Below the pieces are notes generated by a model that was given only the letters and a program-made list of their open reading frames with translations, was not told where the DNA came from and did no database searches. Below are positions 46,212 through 57,359 of a stretch of 64,000 nt of DNA, piece after piece. Each line of letters opens with the position of its first letter. Positions within the stretch are counted from its first letter, which is position 1. The position numbers and the translations under genes were made by a program. Source of the DNA: Alentia gelatinosa (Eukaryota > Annelida > Polychaeta > Phyllodocida > Polynoidae); assembly GCA_950022655.1 (NCBI GenBank), contig OX465590.1, positions 40,046,218-40,110,217 on the forward strand, in the 5' to 3' direction.

Positions 46212-49200
46212 TCATTTTTTGTTCTTGATGTGCCTGTTTGATTTACGTGGTGTGAACCCTTCAGACTCTCTTGAGACATTTGCCCTTTTTTTACGTTTCT
46301 TTGGAGGGAGTTGAAAATCGTCATCTTGCTTATCGTCTGCATTTTCGTTTGAGTCCGAATCTGTTGACGCACTGTCACCTTTCTCCTTCTCACTTTTCTT
46401 TGTAGCAGCTTCCTCTGCGGCTCTCACGGTTTTTTGGAGAGACGTAACGGCTTCATCAGCTTCATTATCCTCTGCGATCTTCTCTATGGATGAATTACTT
46501 TCGACTGTCAAAATAAAACAATGTATCAACATTTGTAATATAGTCTATTTCAAATACCATGGAATACATTTCGATGTGACATGTTACATAATAAATCAAA
46601 TGTCAACTAGAAAAATGTAATAGAATATCCGTACATAAGATAGAAAAATAAAAGATAGTCTATTGGAACAAATATTTTTTCTTTATAGTGTGGTAATCGC
46701 TGCCTATCTAGCACGTTGTAAGACCCCTTTCCGGAACGTTAGTTCCAGGTAGGATAACACCCTGCGAACACTTACCTAGGTTGGTTCAGTTTTACGTATG
46801 TTTTCAAAAACCTAGTCACACACAACACAACTAAAGCAGTTTAAAAAACTAAACTAAACTTATATTAATGAAACATTTTACAGTACACCAGGATGGTGTA
46901 TATACTCAGTTATATGGTCTCTGCTGCTCCACTCTCATGTGTGGCGTTGCCCTGAACCACTACACAGTAATGATCGGCCATCCGCGCCACCTACCGTAGA
47001 ACATCCGAACAATGCTGGATACCCACTCCACTACAATTGTTAAAATACGTTCTTTTACTTCGTTCTTCTACGAAAAGTTGACTAATAATGAACCAGATTT
47101 GATATAATCTTAAATTTTATACAACAATTTAAAAACGTTATCATGTAATACTCACGAATTACACAGCCGACTTGGGATCCGTTGGATACTATTGGTACGG
47201 TGCAAGATGTAACCTCTCTGCGACTTCCCTCGGCCTGACGATCGGTGTGTACTGTAGGAGTTTCCTGTGTTCTGGACGATGACTGCTGTCTCTCCTCACA
47301 AAGCCTATCCACCACGGTTGACAACACTATTGCAAAGTAAGTGAAACAAAGCTTTAAGTATATCATTGAATGTATGGTAAAAAAGATTTCGCTATGGTTC
47401 CGACGTCTCCTTGTTCCCGGTGGGGTGTGGGGGACAGATTAAGCTCGCCGATCGCACGTCGTATTTACATATCATTGAATGTATATCAGACATTTATATG
47501 ATTGATTGCTTGCGACTATAATCTTGAGAAATAATTTATATTCACAAGGTTTTGATATTTTACATTTACAAAACGAGTGTTTTAAATCCATTTACATATG
47601 TTTATTATACTTTGAATTTTGAGTAACTCAAATGGGATGATAAGATAGATGAAATCTAAGGGTCGGTGATTAAGTGATAATCCTGTTTTGTGTAACGTTT
47701 TTTTCATTATAGTTCACATTTGCGAGAGAGGATTTTAAGATACACAATATGGTAGGGCATGTCAAGTTGCTACAAAAAAATTTATTTACCTACTGTTGTG
47801 TTCTCATCGTTGAGGATACCTCTCTCTATCACGGCAACTAGTTTCTTCCCTACATCTTTACACGATGTCGAAATCTCACGTAGTTCATGGACGACATCAT
47901 GCCTGACTGCGTTAGTCAGGGTTGAAATTTCCTTTATTAAGTCTTTTTGCAACTCTCTCATAAGTTCTGGCCGAAGCAGGTCTTTCACTTGTTGCGCTAT
48001 CAAGGATTTTATCTGCGAGGTGGAAGTATTTATTGCGACAACTTTTGATTCTTTCGATGTGGACGCTGCATCGTTTTTCTCAGGACCACGAGCTTCAACC
48101 AGTGGCACATCTGCTACTATTTCTGGGAGTGTTCCCATGTTGTCAGCACTATGTGATTGGTGTCCTACATCACTTACCGGTGAAACTATTTTACAAGCTT
48201 CTTGACCAGTAGTTTTATTCCAATCGATCATATCATCATCGATATTAACTATTTCATCCAAGTGAGAACTGATATCCGAGGCAATATCAGAGCCTACATC
48301 TGGTTTTCTTTTATTTATCTGTCCCTCTTATTCCTTTTCACTTTTCTTTTGTTGTTCAGTTGCACGTTTTGGTTTATTTGAATCCTTGAGCGGCCGTCTT
48401 TGTTTTGTCTTATGTTTTCTCTTTCCCTTACTTTTCTTTCCCTTTCTTCTCTTTTGTCGATGTTGTCTTTCACTAGAAGAAGATGAAGAACTACTATCTG
48501 ATGAGTCGCTGGAGCTGGAGCTTGAATCGCTACTGTCAGTGGCCGGGATACTTTCTATTTCAGAGATATCTTCTAGCATATAATCAGAGTCCGATGACGA
48601 CATGTCTGTGTTCCGGGGCCCTTTCTTATGCACTTTCTTTTCCTTTTTGGTTTTCTTTGGGGTCCATAGTTTTGTACCTTTCTTTGGGGTGGAAGTTTTT
48701 CGTCCAAACTCGATCTCGTCACATCCTCGCACCGGTGGCACTTCCAGTCCTCTAATTCCTTGATAGGAAATAAAGGTTTTATGTAATTAAAGAAATATTA
48801 ATTTTTCTTAATGTGATCTCGTAACGAAACAAAATGAACAGCAGGATTTTAATTTCTTGTTTATTATCCTACCACTAATATATAACATTAGCTTAACATT
48901 GTGATTTCGTATGCCATTCGGACTGGCATAAGGACGTTTGTCTGCTACAATGGCCATACAGAATTTTGTTGAATTTCATTCATGATTTTTATATTGATAT
49001 ATTATATGGATTGGTTGAATAAAATCTAAACCAGCTTATTCGTTTCAGTCTTGGCTCTTCAAACTCATCTGCTCTTACAGTAGTACTCAACTGGCTACGT
49101 AAATATTTACGAAATATAAAGAGTACTGCTTTAATTCTATATCATAATAAACAATCTCACCAAGCACGTTAACTTCCCCAGCATAATCGAGTGCCAAGAT

Positions 49201-51661
49201 CTCCATTTCCGTCATTTTATCCTTGTCCTTGACTGCTCCTGCCCCGGTCTTCATGTACTTCTTGGCTAACTTCCTGTGCTGTAAAATCAGTGGAAGACAC
49301 ACATGTACGTACATACCATATTCATAATTTTTTTTCGTTTTATGTTTTCCATTTTTCTTTGCACGAAAGTAATATATATTTAAGGAAATAAAGGTTAGGA
49401 TATATAGAATGAATAGGTATTACTGAATATGAAAGCCAACTAATACATTTTACATTATCAATTATCTCTATTGATAAGTTGTGAGGTTAATAATTTGTAT
49501 AAAAAAGCAAAAAACAATAGCCTGTGTACTGGTATATTTCACACAAATACAAATCTCTATTCATATTTTGTGGACATTTAACAATAATATTAAGTTATTA
49601 AAGTTATTGATTATATAGCTCACACACCTTTGTTTTTACTTCGGAAACATAATGCTGACTTTTCCTCTTACATTCGTCAGCAGTTCTATCGTATGCTGAG
49701 ATCGAGTTTACCTCATCTATTGAGAGAAAAAGTATTTATTCATTTTCACGAATATAGAAGGCTTTCTTATATTATTTACCGTTTTATTCAACTTCCAATT
49801 AAGAATCGTATAGAAACGACGGAAACAATAAAGTAACACTAAATTCAAATTACATCTAAGGTGTCAATGTCTTTGTATTTCTTGACTGTTACAGGATATT
49901 TCAGATGAATAACTAGGATTGTTTACATGTTTTATAAAATGTAGTACAAATCTGAAATAATTAAACCGTAATATTGATAAAATGTACGGAAAAGTTATGG
50001 CTAACCTGCAACAAGTTGCCACGCTCGATCTTTTTTTGCCTTCCCACCAGAAGCGCCTCTAAAGTTGCCCTTCAACGATTCCCTGTGGGTATTGATAGCC
50101 TGGAGTAACGCTAATGTTTCGTCGGCAAGCCAGAACGGGCGTCTGCCTGAAGGCGTACCCTTCTTTGGATTTGTAGGTGGTGGAGATATAGAGGACGACG
50201 GACTGCGCTCTTTCCGAGTGTGCTTCTTCTGGCGTTTTTGGTGAGTGTGTTTCTTCTTAGGCGGGGGCGAGATCGAAGACGAACTAGATCGTTCTACCTG
50301 GCGTTTTTTGCGTGTACGGTCCTCTTTCCTTTTCTGATAATTATAAAAGGAATGAATGCGTTACATACACTCGGCACTTGTGACCTCATAATTGTGAGTA
50401 CATGAAATAGCAAATACCTAAATAGATAGGTGACGGTGTGCACAATAATTGGCCAGTCTATGGTCATTGGACTGTTGTGTTTAAATTGATAAAGCATACA
50501 TCACAAGCAGGGTTGATTCATTGCAATATCCATATCAAAACACAGCATCATTATAGTTAATCCACATTTAGTTTTCAGGATAGTTATGCACGAACGTTTT
50601 CAAGGCATGAATATAGACTACAACATGCTTTTAATAATATGTAGGGCTTCAAATAGCTGAGAACTGCACATATCAACGCAACCCACAGGGTGGTACTTTG
50701 ACTATGATTTAGGTGGTACTTTGACTCAGGGTGGTACTTTTGAGTTTAGTTTGACTGGTAACCCCCCTTGATAACGATGTATAATAATACAAAACTGTGC
50801 AGATCCTTCACCATCAGTCTAATTCTACTCACACTTATTTGAAAGAACCTGAATTATTACCAGTTATTGCCAGTTAATCGCTTTTAAAATAACTTGAGTG
50901 TCAACATGTCATTGAAATCGCGTGTTTACCGTTTTCGCAGTCGCAGTTCTCTGCGTAACGGGAAATATTTAACATGCCATTAGTGTTCTGCACGAAAAAC
51001 TCCACGAATACCATACAGAGGAAGGAATTTCTGCAAATGTCTTAAAAGATATGTCATGATTTTACATGTATGCCAATACAATTACTTTTGTCGATGCCAC
51101 TGTTTGCCAAGTAACAGTCGGAAACGGCCGACAGCCGCCAAGAAATACATAAACCCAGTGTCTGTCATATTTCTGTGAGTACTGGACGTAGAAACTCCTT
51201 ACAATGACTGAAATACTTGATGGAAACAGTCAAGACAGTTTATATTGTGATTCACGAAAGGGAACATAGGATAATTTACGCAGTGCGAAACATCGTGGTG
51301 AGTTATTGTTTTTATTTCCAGTGCGAATCGGCCTGTTTACAGAACGAAACGTCCAGTGAGAATGGGCTGCAAGTGCGGTTTGTCTGATACCCATCTAAAA
51401 TACATGCATTGTTCACAGATGTACAGATATAAGCAGATGGCATGTGCAACAATGAACAGTAGTTTACCGAAGAGCGCCTTAAATTATATTGAGCACTGTG
51501 CAAATATATCAAAGTAACATCTTGTGAGCGATAATGGAGAGGTTGCGAAATACTAAAGTTTGCGATCGAAATTTACGTTCACACAAGAGATATATCATGA
51601 TAAGTAGGAGTCTACCAACATCTGCAGATTAAAAACCTACCTTTGAACGACTGCGATCCAT
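46212..51661 (-). CDS. Harbinger Myb/SANT-like partner gene, 7 exons, one in-frame stop
   Basis: Exons: 51641-51661, 50006-50333, 49628-49716, 49161-49278, 47790-48758, 47156-47326, 46212-46504. All junctions are GT-AG and phases agree over 662 codons. The start ATG (51661) gives MDRSRSK. Residues 8-69 are basic with two RS(S/P)SSSISPPP repeats. Residues about 70-190 form a Myb/SANT-like domain (RRPFWLADETLALL, RTADECKRKSQHYV). A Ser-rich acidic tract and a Lys/Arg-rich tract follow. A TAA at 48328-48330 (codon 329) would truncate the protein to 328 aa. The in-frame remainder keeps a coiled-coil-like helix (LIAQQVKDLLRPELMRELQ) and a C-terminal KKRKKR nuclear signal. The partner is known to bind element ends and import the transposase. 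A small unrecognised intron around the stop is possible but weak. Confidence 0.8.
48328..48330 (-). other. In-frame TAA in exon 5 of the Myb-like gene
   Basis: The reading frame is otherwise open from 48756 to 47790, and downstream splice phases match only this frame. A single-base change, or a sequencing or allelic difference, is the simplest explanation. Confidence 0.8.
48864..49025 (+). mobile_element. Hairpin-tailed element HP13 in a Myb-gene intron
   Basis: TTATCCTACCACTAATATATA and TTAGCTTAACATTG, with a small GTATGCCA/TGGCATA hairpin, then GGTTGAATAAAATC. The long tail is missing. It lies between exons 5 and 4, so HP elements also invade the Harbinger. Confidence 0.5.
50685..50745. 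repeat. Short tandem repeat in Myb intron 1
   Basis: AGGGTGGTACTTTGACT-type word, three copies. Confidence 0.7.
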
Positions 51662-51775
51662 CTTGTCTTCTTATATTTCTTGTAATTACGAAGTTGTGTT
51701 GTTGCGTAGCTCCGGGGACGCGTATTCCGTCTTTGCTCTACGATGTCGCCAACACAGAAGAACTCACGTGACCTT

Positions 51776-51819
51776 TGACGTCACTTTGGGGGGTTTCCCG
51801 GGGAATCCCGGGATTCCCC
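51776..51819 (-). promoter_or_regulatory. CRE plus three abutting kappaB-like sites upstream of Myb gene
   Basis: TGACGTCA at 51776-51783. GGGGTTTCCC, GGGGAATCCC and GGGATTCCCC lie at 51790-51799, 51800-51809 and 51810-51819, each fitting GGGRNWYYCC. An E-box CACGTG lies near 51765. All are 100-160 bp upstream of the Myb-like ATG. Function is inferred from motifs only. Confidence 0.45.
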
Positions 51820-51994
51820 GGGGTCAGACGGGTTCCTCCGGGTACCTTACCCACTTTGAGTTTTAACGTTCGTTGTTACTTTCGTTGTCTTCACAGACGA
51901 ACGAAATCACAGCGATGTGTTTTGTGCAACACTCCAAAAAAAGTTACGTTGTATTTTCGTTGTGAAATCGTACTTCACCTAAAATGACAGGGTT

Positions 51995-52022
51995 TATCGT
52001 TCCCGGTTTATGCAACGACCCC
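51995..52022 (-). repeat. Right terminal inverted repeat of the Harbinger
   Basis: Perfect inverse of 41206-41233. Followed by CTG and then the original flank GTTGCCAGTG. Confidence 0.93.
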
Positions 52023-52025
52023 CTG

Positions 52026-52680
52026 GTTGCCAGTGTATGTTTGTCCGGGAGGTGGTCTGATGAAACAACGCACCGTTAGGCGGCGCTGAACGGCAACTCC
52101 TGTGTTCTTAACTGATAAGCTGTTTAAATGAGGTATTATGGGGAAGGCCCAGCCGAGGCAATTGCACAACTACCAAATGTAAAGGGAATTAAACTATTAT
52201 TATGGTTTTTGATAACTCAATGAATCAAGTGGTCCGCGAATTGTGAAAAGTAATGGCCAAGCAATGTGATTTGCGACTTGAATCTGGTACTTGTGTGTCA
52301 ATAATTATGTGAAATGCGTTGTCGGTGAGAGTTTGATAAATCTTTTTAGTGTGACAAAGCTTCAAATCTTGCGTTTTTGAATGAATGCAATATTGGATAT
52401 TCAAGATGATGTACAGGTTCCATTTCTTCATATGCTCTTGATGATTGGAGAACATGGTCTGTTTCTTCTTAATATCCAGATAATATCTCGGAAACTTTTA
52501 TCAGCCAGTGATATGAACTGATTGATAAAACTATTGAGGCGTCTGTTGAGGCAACAAAAATCTATAGAAGGGTTACAAAGGATGGACGATCTAAAGAGAG
52601 AAAGTGTATAAGGAAACTGATTCAGTGAAATACAGTGGAGGGACTGATGTGCAGATAGACGAGGAGACTAAAATAGTACA
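52026..52680. other. Intergenic DNA, nothing recognised
   Basis: No coding frame of note and no clear inverted-repeat element. Confidence 0.4.
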
Positions 52681-52681
52681 G

Positions 52682-53054
52682 GGACCTGTTTCAGTAGTTT
52701 CATGACATTATGCCTAGACAGACATCAACAGCGGCACCAACAGTGCAAGCAACAGCGGAAATTTGTCGTCGGGTTTCAAAACGCATGTCATAGTTGATGT
52801 CAAATATCAGCATATTGGAGTGGCCAATTGTCTTCATATTTGGAACGATCATAGGTTACATGTATCCCTTACTCATGTTCAAGTTTCATCGCTTAGTGCT
52901 TACGGGAAGAAAGTTAAATTGTCTAATACTTTTGAAGCCAGACACACCATGTTTGGGGTGTATCTTGTCCTAAGTGCCGCAACTTGTGTTGATCTGTCCG
53001 TATGGTGTCACAGACGCCAACTAGACATGTCAAGAAACTACTGAAACAGGTCCC
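52682..53054. mobile_element. Family C MITE, subfamily 2
   Basis: GGACCTGTTTCAGTAGTTTC to GAAACTACTGAAACAGGTCC, with CAG on both sides. The interior is collinear with 7537-7909 (AGACACACCATGTTTGGGG). Confidence 0.75.
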
Positions 53055-53180
53055 AGGTTCATAGCTTTATGTCCGCTTAAATTGATACATTTTTTGGAAA
53101 ATATTAAAGATCAGCGATATAAGATAACAATGCACTACTTCCCATAAATGACGTCAACGGGCCAACTGTGTGCACAGTTA

Positions 53181-53462
53181 GGCCCGGCGTCCACCTACTA
53201 CGATAGAATCGTAGACCTCCCAATATGGCTCCGATACAAAATGTCAAAATCTGTGCCATATCGGGAAGGTGCAAAATCGTAGACATGTGTCTAGACATGC
53301 CAATCCACCACGCATTGAATGGGCTTTTTATCGGTGTCTAATCGCAGAAACGTGGTCAACTGCCCCAATATTAGGGGACCTTCCGACGCGATTTTGATTT
53401 TCTATCAGGAGGTGCATCGTAGACCATATCAGGGCCATATCGTAGTAGGTGGACGCCAGGCC
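53181..53462. mobile_element. Family A MITE, copy 4
   Basis: Termini as copy 1; TTA on the left (53178-53180) and TAA on the right (53463-53465), a W mismatch. The interior is inverted relative to copy 3. Confidence 0.7.
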
Positions 53463-53465
53463 TAA

Positions 53466-54040
53466 ATCTAATGCTGGAGATCTCCAAGTGAATGTGCCAC
53501 AAATGGAAAATCACTTACCGGAAACAGTCATGATTTGGTATAGTGGTAACTTAGTTATTATCATTAGATATATCTAAGACCTGCCATGGCACATTGGCAA
53601 GACTTGAACATCATTTGGATAATAATAAACAGTCCTCCGTCAGGTTTGAATAGCGAGTGACGTCGTATTTAGCTTTATTCAGTTCGGTAAATACTCTATA
53701 TGGGTGATATTGTTGGTTTGTTGGTTTGATTGAACGTCTAGTCAATCATATAGGAAAATAGCTGTGATCATGTTTGTTTAAAATTTGTATTTATGGTGTC
53801 TCACCAACTATACTCTGTGTAACCCTTTAAATTGTATGGATTTATGTATATGATCAATAGCCTCGCTAGTGACAAAAATGAGTGCGAGTTTGTATGTACC
53901 AACAGGTGTAAACTATGGGGCTTTGTTTTTAGTGGACACTCAATCTATATATTAATGAACTACTTGGATTACTGTAAAGGTAGCTCATACCGCCCGTATG
54001 GCTGTTTACCCTTAAAGATCAAATAAGGAATATAGAAAAA
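53466..54040. other. Intergenic DNA, nothing recognised
   Basis: AT-rich; the frame at 53832-54026 has no motif. Confidence 0.4.

Positions 54041-54042
<2 letters not shown>

Positions 54043-54087
<45 letters not shown>
54043..54087. repeat. (TA)n microsatellite
   Basis: About 22 uninterrupted AT dinucleotides. Confidence 0.95.
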
Positions 54088-54089
<2 letters not shown>

Positions 54090-54372
54090 GTCCTTTCCAG
54101 ACGTTCTCAAGTTTCTTTTACAATGCAAGGGTTGTGATTTAATCTATGTGATTAATACATATATCTATATAAGTAGATATCTCACCCCTAACCATTTACC
54201 GAGGTGAGACTTCTTTAGACATGGTATGACGAGGATTGGCGTCAATAAGGGTGAGAATTAGGATTACTTACGGGAGGTGATATTATTCTGATGATAAAAC
54301 ATATTTGACATTGAGGTTTACCCAAAATAAAAGAGGTATTAGCATGATTTGAAGAAGTATTAGCATGATCTG

Positions 54373-54885
54373 GGACCCCTTGAGTAATCTAGGATCATAC
54401 ATGAAAACCCTTCTTTCTAACTTTTACAAGGGTTATCATTTAATGATATTTAAGTCTGTTTGCTAATACAGTATTAGCAAGCCATAGGCTTGTCCATAAG
54501 TGTTGAATAAACTTGACCCACATTATCTCTGGGTCTTTATCTCACCACTCGTAGAAGTTTAGCCATAGGAATAAGATTAGAAAAAAATACTCAACGATCA
54601 CCCCCGTAAAGTGACAATACTATGTCATGGCCGTGGCCTAGTGCTAAGTATATCCCAATTATTCTGATATCATGATGCTATTTGATGTCATAGAAAGGCG
54701 TGAGATAAATCCAGAGCCATGCTCGAATCGTAAAATACACAATACTCCATGAATTTTGATGTGCCACAATCATCGTCGAGGCGAAGTCAATGACGATTAT
54801 GGCACATCCAGACGATGCAGTTCTATATAACCATGGCATACAGAAAAGGGTCTACATTTACTATCCTAGATTATTAAACGGGCCC
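54373..54885. mobile_element. Family F MITE, copy 2, with nested HP14
   Basis: CTG at 54370-54372 and 54886-54888. Arms TAATCTAGGATCATACATG and ACTATCCTAGATTATTAAAC. The left part up to GGGTCT and the right part from ATGGCATACAG match the contiguous copy at 874-1091; HP14 sits between. Confidence 0.65.
54537..54830 (+). mobile_element. Hairpin-tailed element HP14 (insertion bounded by empty site)
   Basis: Starts TTATCTCACCACTCG, has the inverted end GGCGTGAGATAAAT near 54707, and a hairpin with arms GATGTGCCACAATCATCG/TGACGATTATGGCACATC around TCGAGGCGAAGTCAA. It ends TTCTATATAA. Comparison with family F copy 1 shows that left end, core and hairpin all entered together. Confidence 0.7.
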
Positions 54886-54954
54886 CTGATGAAGGTTCGG
54901 TATACAAATTCCAGTCATTAATGCTAGATCTCGACCCTCAGCCAGAGGAACTCT

Positions 54955-55310
54955 TCACAACGACTCCTCGGGAGGCGAGATCATGCCTCACGTCACGTGA
55001 TCGGTCAGCTGATCCACACTCAGACAGCGGGCATGCGCAATCCAATCAGCGACAAGATGAGAGACACTTGAAATGGCCGTGTGCGGACAGAGTGACCTCA
55101 GAGGGAGGAGGGCAGGTAGGGAGGGCCAGGCCCGGCTCGCCGCCCCACCACACACACTCTCCTCGTTCTCGCGAGACTTCACCTTGTTCCCGAGATCGAA
55201 ACGAGATTATGGAGCCTCGCTCTCAACGTCGGAGAAGATCAGAGAGGAGGGAGAAAGGCGGGAAGGTAGAAGAGGCGAATGTGGCGAAGGGAAGGGGTTC
55301 AGGGTAGGGT
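54955..55310 (+). promoter_or_regulatory. GC-rich promoter-like block with possible first exon
   Basis: In about 250 bp: E-box CACGTG (54994), an NRF1-like GCATGCGCA (55031), CCAAT (55042) and the promoter palindrome TCTCGCGAGA (55167-55176). An ATG at 55209 opens 19 codons (MEPRSQRRRRSERREKGGK) before a possible donor AAG|GTAGAA at 55265; without splicing the frame ends at 55307. No downstream exon was identified, so a host promoter is plausible but unproven. Confidence 0.4.
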
Positions 55311-55392
55311 ACAACTCACTGATGGGGGGAGACAGGAAGGCAGGGGTGGAAGCTGGGGAGGCATTTGAATATAAAGTATTAAAAGCATCAGG

Positions 55393-55716
55393 GACCTGTT
55401 TCACTAGTTTCGTGACATGTCTGTGACACCATACTGACAGATTGGGTTGTCTGGTTTTGTGACAACACAAGTAGCTGCCCTTAGGAAAAGACAGACCCCA
55501 AACATAGGAATTAGACAAATCTTCACATCATGGACATGTTTCACTAGTTTTGTGACAAAAGTGAAGACAGACATGAAAAGCGGCACCAACAGTACAAGCA
55601 AGAACGCACAAAATGAAGTTTAATGAATAGTTCTTATGAAACCGGACACACCATCTAGACACCATATAGACATGTCACACCATCTAGACATGTCACGAAA
55701 CTAGTGAAACAGGTCC
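55393..55716. mobile_element. Family C MITE, subfamily 1
   Basis: GGACCTGTTTCACTAGTTTC to GAAACTAGTGAAACAGGTCC with CAG on both sides. Nearly collinear with 7196-7509, including an extra ATCTAGACATGTCA repeat near the right end. Confidence 0.75.
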
Positions 55717-55879
55717 CAGATTGGGCGATAATAGGTGGATTTGAGAAATTCTCAAATTTGACAAATTTATTTGTATTTGATTTCAACTGAATTCTTATTT
55801 CCCTCTACTTTATTGACTGCTGTGTGAGATGAATAGCTGACCATATCTTGCAGAAAGTGCAGTAGATTAATATCACAGT

Positions 55880-55910
55880 GTTTGAGAAGGCTTCGCCGTC
55901 CAAGCTGAAG
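55880..55910. other. Isolated GGCTTCGCC without arms
   Basis: GAGAAGGCTTCGCCGTCCAAG carries the HP apex word but no pairing arms are visible, so it may be a decayed tail or chance. Confidence 0.25.
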
Positions 55911-56037
55911 AAGTAATCATTTACATTTTTATTTTTTTATTTGAGCACATGATTCGTCCCGAGGGATGTCTTTACATTCGCCAGTCAGGATGGATCATTG
56001 TATTCTAAAGGCAGATAATATGTATTTACCTATCTAT

Positions 56038-56210
56038 TTATAGACGTAGCATGAAAAGGATTGGCCTTTGATATAGCAGTAAATCTACCACTCTCGGGGA
56101 GTACAGTTGAAAAGTGGCTGCAGTGGGACTTGAACCCACAAAGTCAGACAACCTTGGGATTATGAGTGCAGTGCTCTTTATCACTGAGGTAACTCCCAAC
56201 CCCAGTCGCT
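56038..56210 (-). mobile_element. tRNA-derived SINE
   Basis: Minus strand: head about 56210-56117 with A box GTTACCTCAGTGATAAAGAG, an anticodon-like ACTCATAATCC (CAT, as in Met-type tRNAs), and B box GGGTTCAAGTCCC. The tail CTGCAGCCACTTTTC and TGGTAGATTTACTGCTATA is shared with 37402-37675. An extra stretch between the anticodon and T arms argues against a functional tRNA gene. Confidence 0.65.
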
Positions 56211-56626
56211 TTAGCTTTGCTTGCATGAAAGCATATCTGGCCTGCACCACGTGGAGGCGAGGTGACCAAGAAGGTGAACAGATTGGTAATTGCTGTCCAA
56301 CCCTGCAGGTCCAGCAAGTTGTCTGTGTTGTTGGAAGGCAATGCAAATGGGCAATATGCTGCTGTAGCTGGTTGGCTACTGGAGAAATAGTCTTGCTATT
56401 TGATATCTTGACAGTCACCAAGTAAACTGCTGATGTCATTGGCACATGTCAGACACTTGTGTTTGTGGTGGACCCAGGGTAATCACACAAGCAGACCTAC
56501 CACTATATTTAGCTCAACCCACTGAGATACTGACAGTACACGGGAGGAAACAGTCCCACTGGGCTGGTGACATGGTTTGGGCGCTGCAGAAGTCGCCAAA
56601 AGAGACATAGACAGAAGAGATTTAGA

Positions 56627-57057
56627 GGGGGCGTCCGCCAACCACGACAAGGCTACGACAATGGCTTTCCGACAAGGTCCACGACAGCTCTACGATTGGA
56701 AGCCTTGTCGTAGCCTTGTCGTGGTTGGTGGACCACAGTTCCCGACAAGAGGCTACGACAAGACCAGGACAGGCTGCGACATGAAGCTTGTCGGGGGCCT
56801 GTCGGGGGCCTTCTGACAAGGTTTAGACAAAATCGAACATGTTCGATTTTGGAGCCGTGTCGTGGCGTGTCGTGGCGTGTCGGGAGGTTGTCGCAGAGGT
56901 CTACAATAGAATATTTAGGTGGAGCGTGCACTTCCCGACAGGCTGCGACAAGGGCTCACGACAACTCCCCTCCTCACGACAATGCTGCGACAAGGCACCG
57001 ATTGGAACTTTCTTGTCTGCTCTTGTCGTAGCCTTGTCGTGGTTGGTGGACGCCCCC
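56627..57057. mobile_element. Family D MITE, full copy
   Basis: GGGGGCGTCCGCCAACCACG to CGTGGTTGGTGGACGCCCCC; the inverted match extends to AGA/TCT outside. The interior has many CTACGACAAGG words in both orientations and AACATGTTCGATTTTG. Overlapping frames on both strands come from this symmetry. Confidence 0.7.
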
Positions 57058-57359
57058 TCTCAAGGTTTGAAACATCTATAGGGCACATGGTCATTAGGTT
57101 ATGGAGATGGCCATCTTGCCCACAACGCCAAACAAAACACCAGATGGCGGGTCCAGTTATCAATGGATTTTTACTAAGAAAAGATTTTTGGCTTGCTATA
57201 GAGAGGTTTTAGCCACAGCTCATGAATATCTGTAGATTATAACAGCAGATAATAATGGTTGTCCCCCGACTACGGTGCTGATATCTTACAATATCCTGGC
57301 AGATGATGGCAGAACTAGCAATCACTCTGTACCTTATAGAAGCTGAATTAAAGGTATAG

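Larger units (their letters stand above)
41206..52022. mobile_element. Complete two-gene PIF/Harbinger transposon, 10,817 bp
   Basis: 28-bp perfect terminal inverted repeats (41206-41233, 51995-52022) start GGGGTCGTTGCATAAACCGG. CTG duplications lie at 41203-41205 and 52023-52025. Both subterminal regions carry several ACGAACG/CGTTCGT words. It holds a transposase gene (+) and a Myb/SANT-like gene (-) in convergent orientation, which is the gene pair expected for this superfamily. It is long for its class because of introns and a 1.5-kb convergent intergenic region. The perfect TIRs and duplication suggest recent insertion; the Myb gene has one stop. Confidence 0.93.

Noticed and set aside
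47759..48205. 148-residue plus-strand frame
   Set aside because: It is the antisense of exon 5 of the Myb-like gene, whose splice phases and domain structure support the minus strand.
56117..56210. A functional tRNA-Met gene
   Set aside because: The variable region is expanded, the acceptor stem does not pair, and the SINE tail follows directly.
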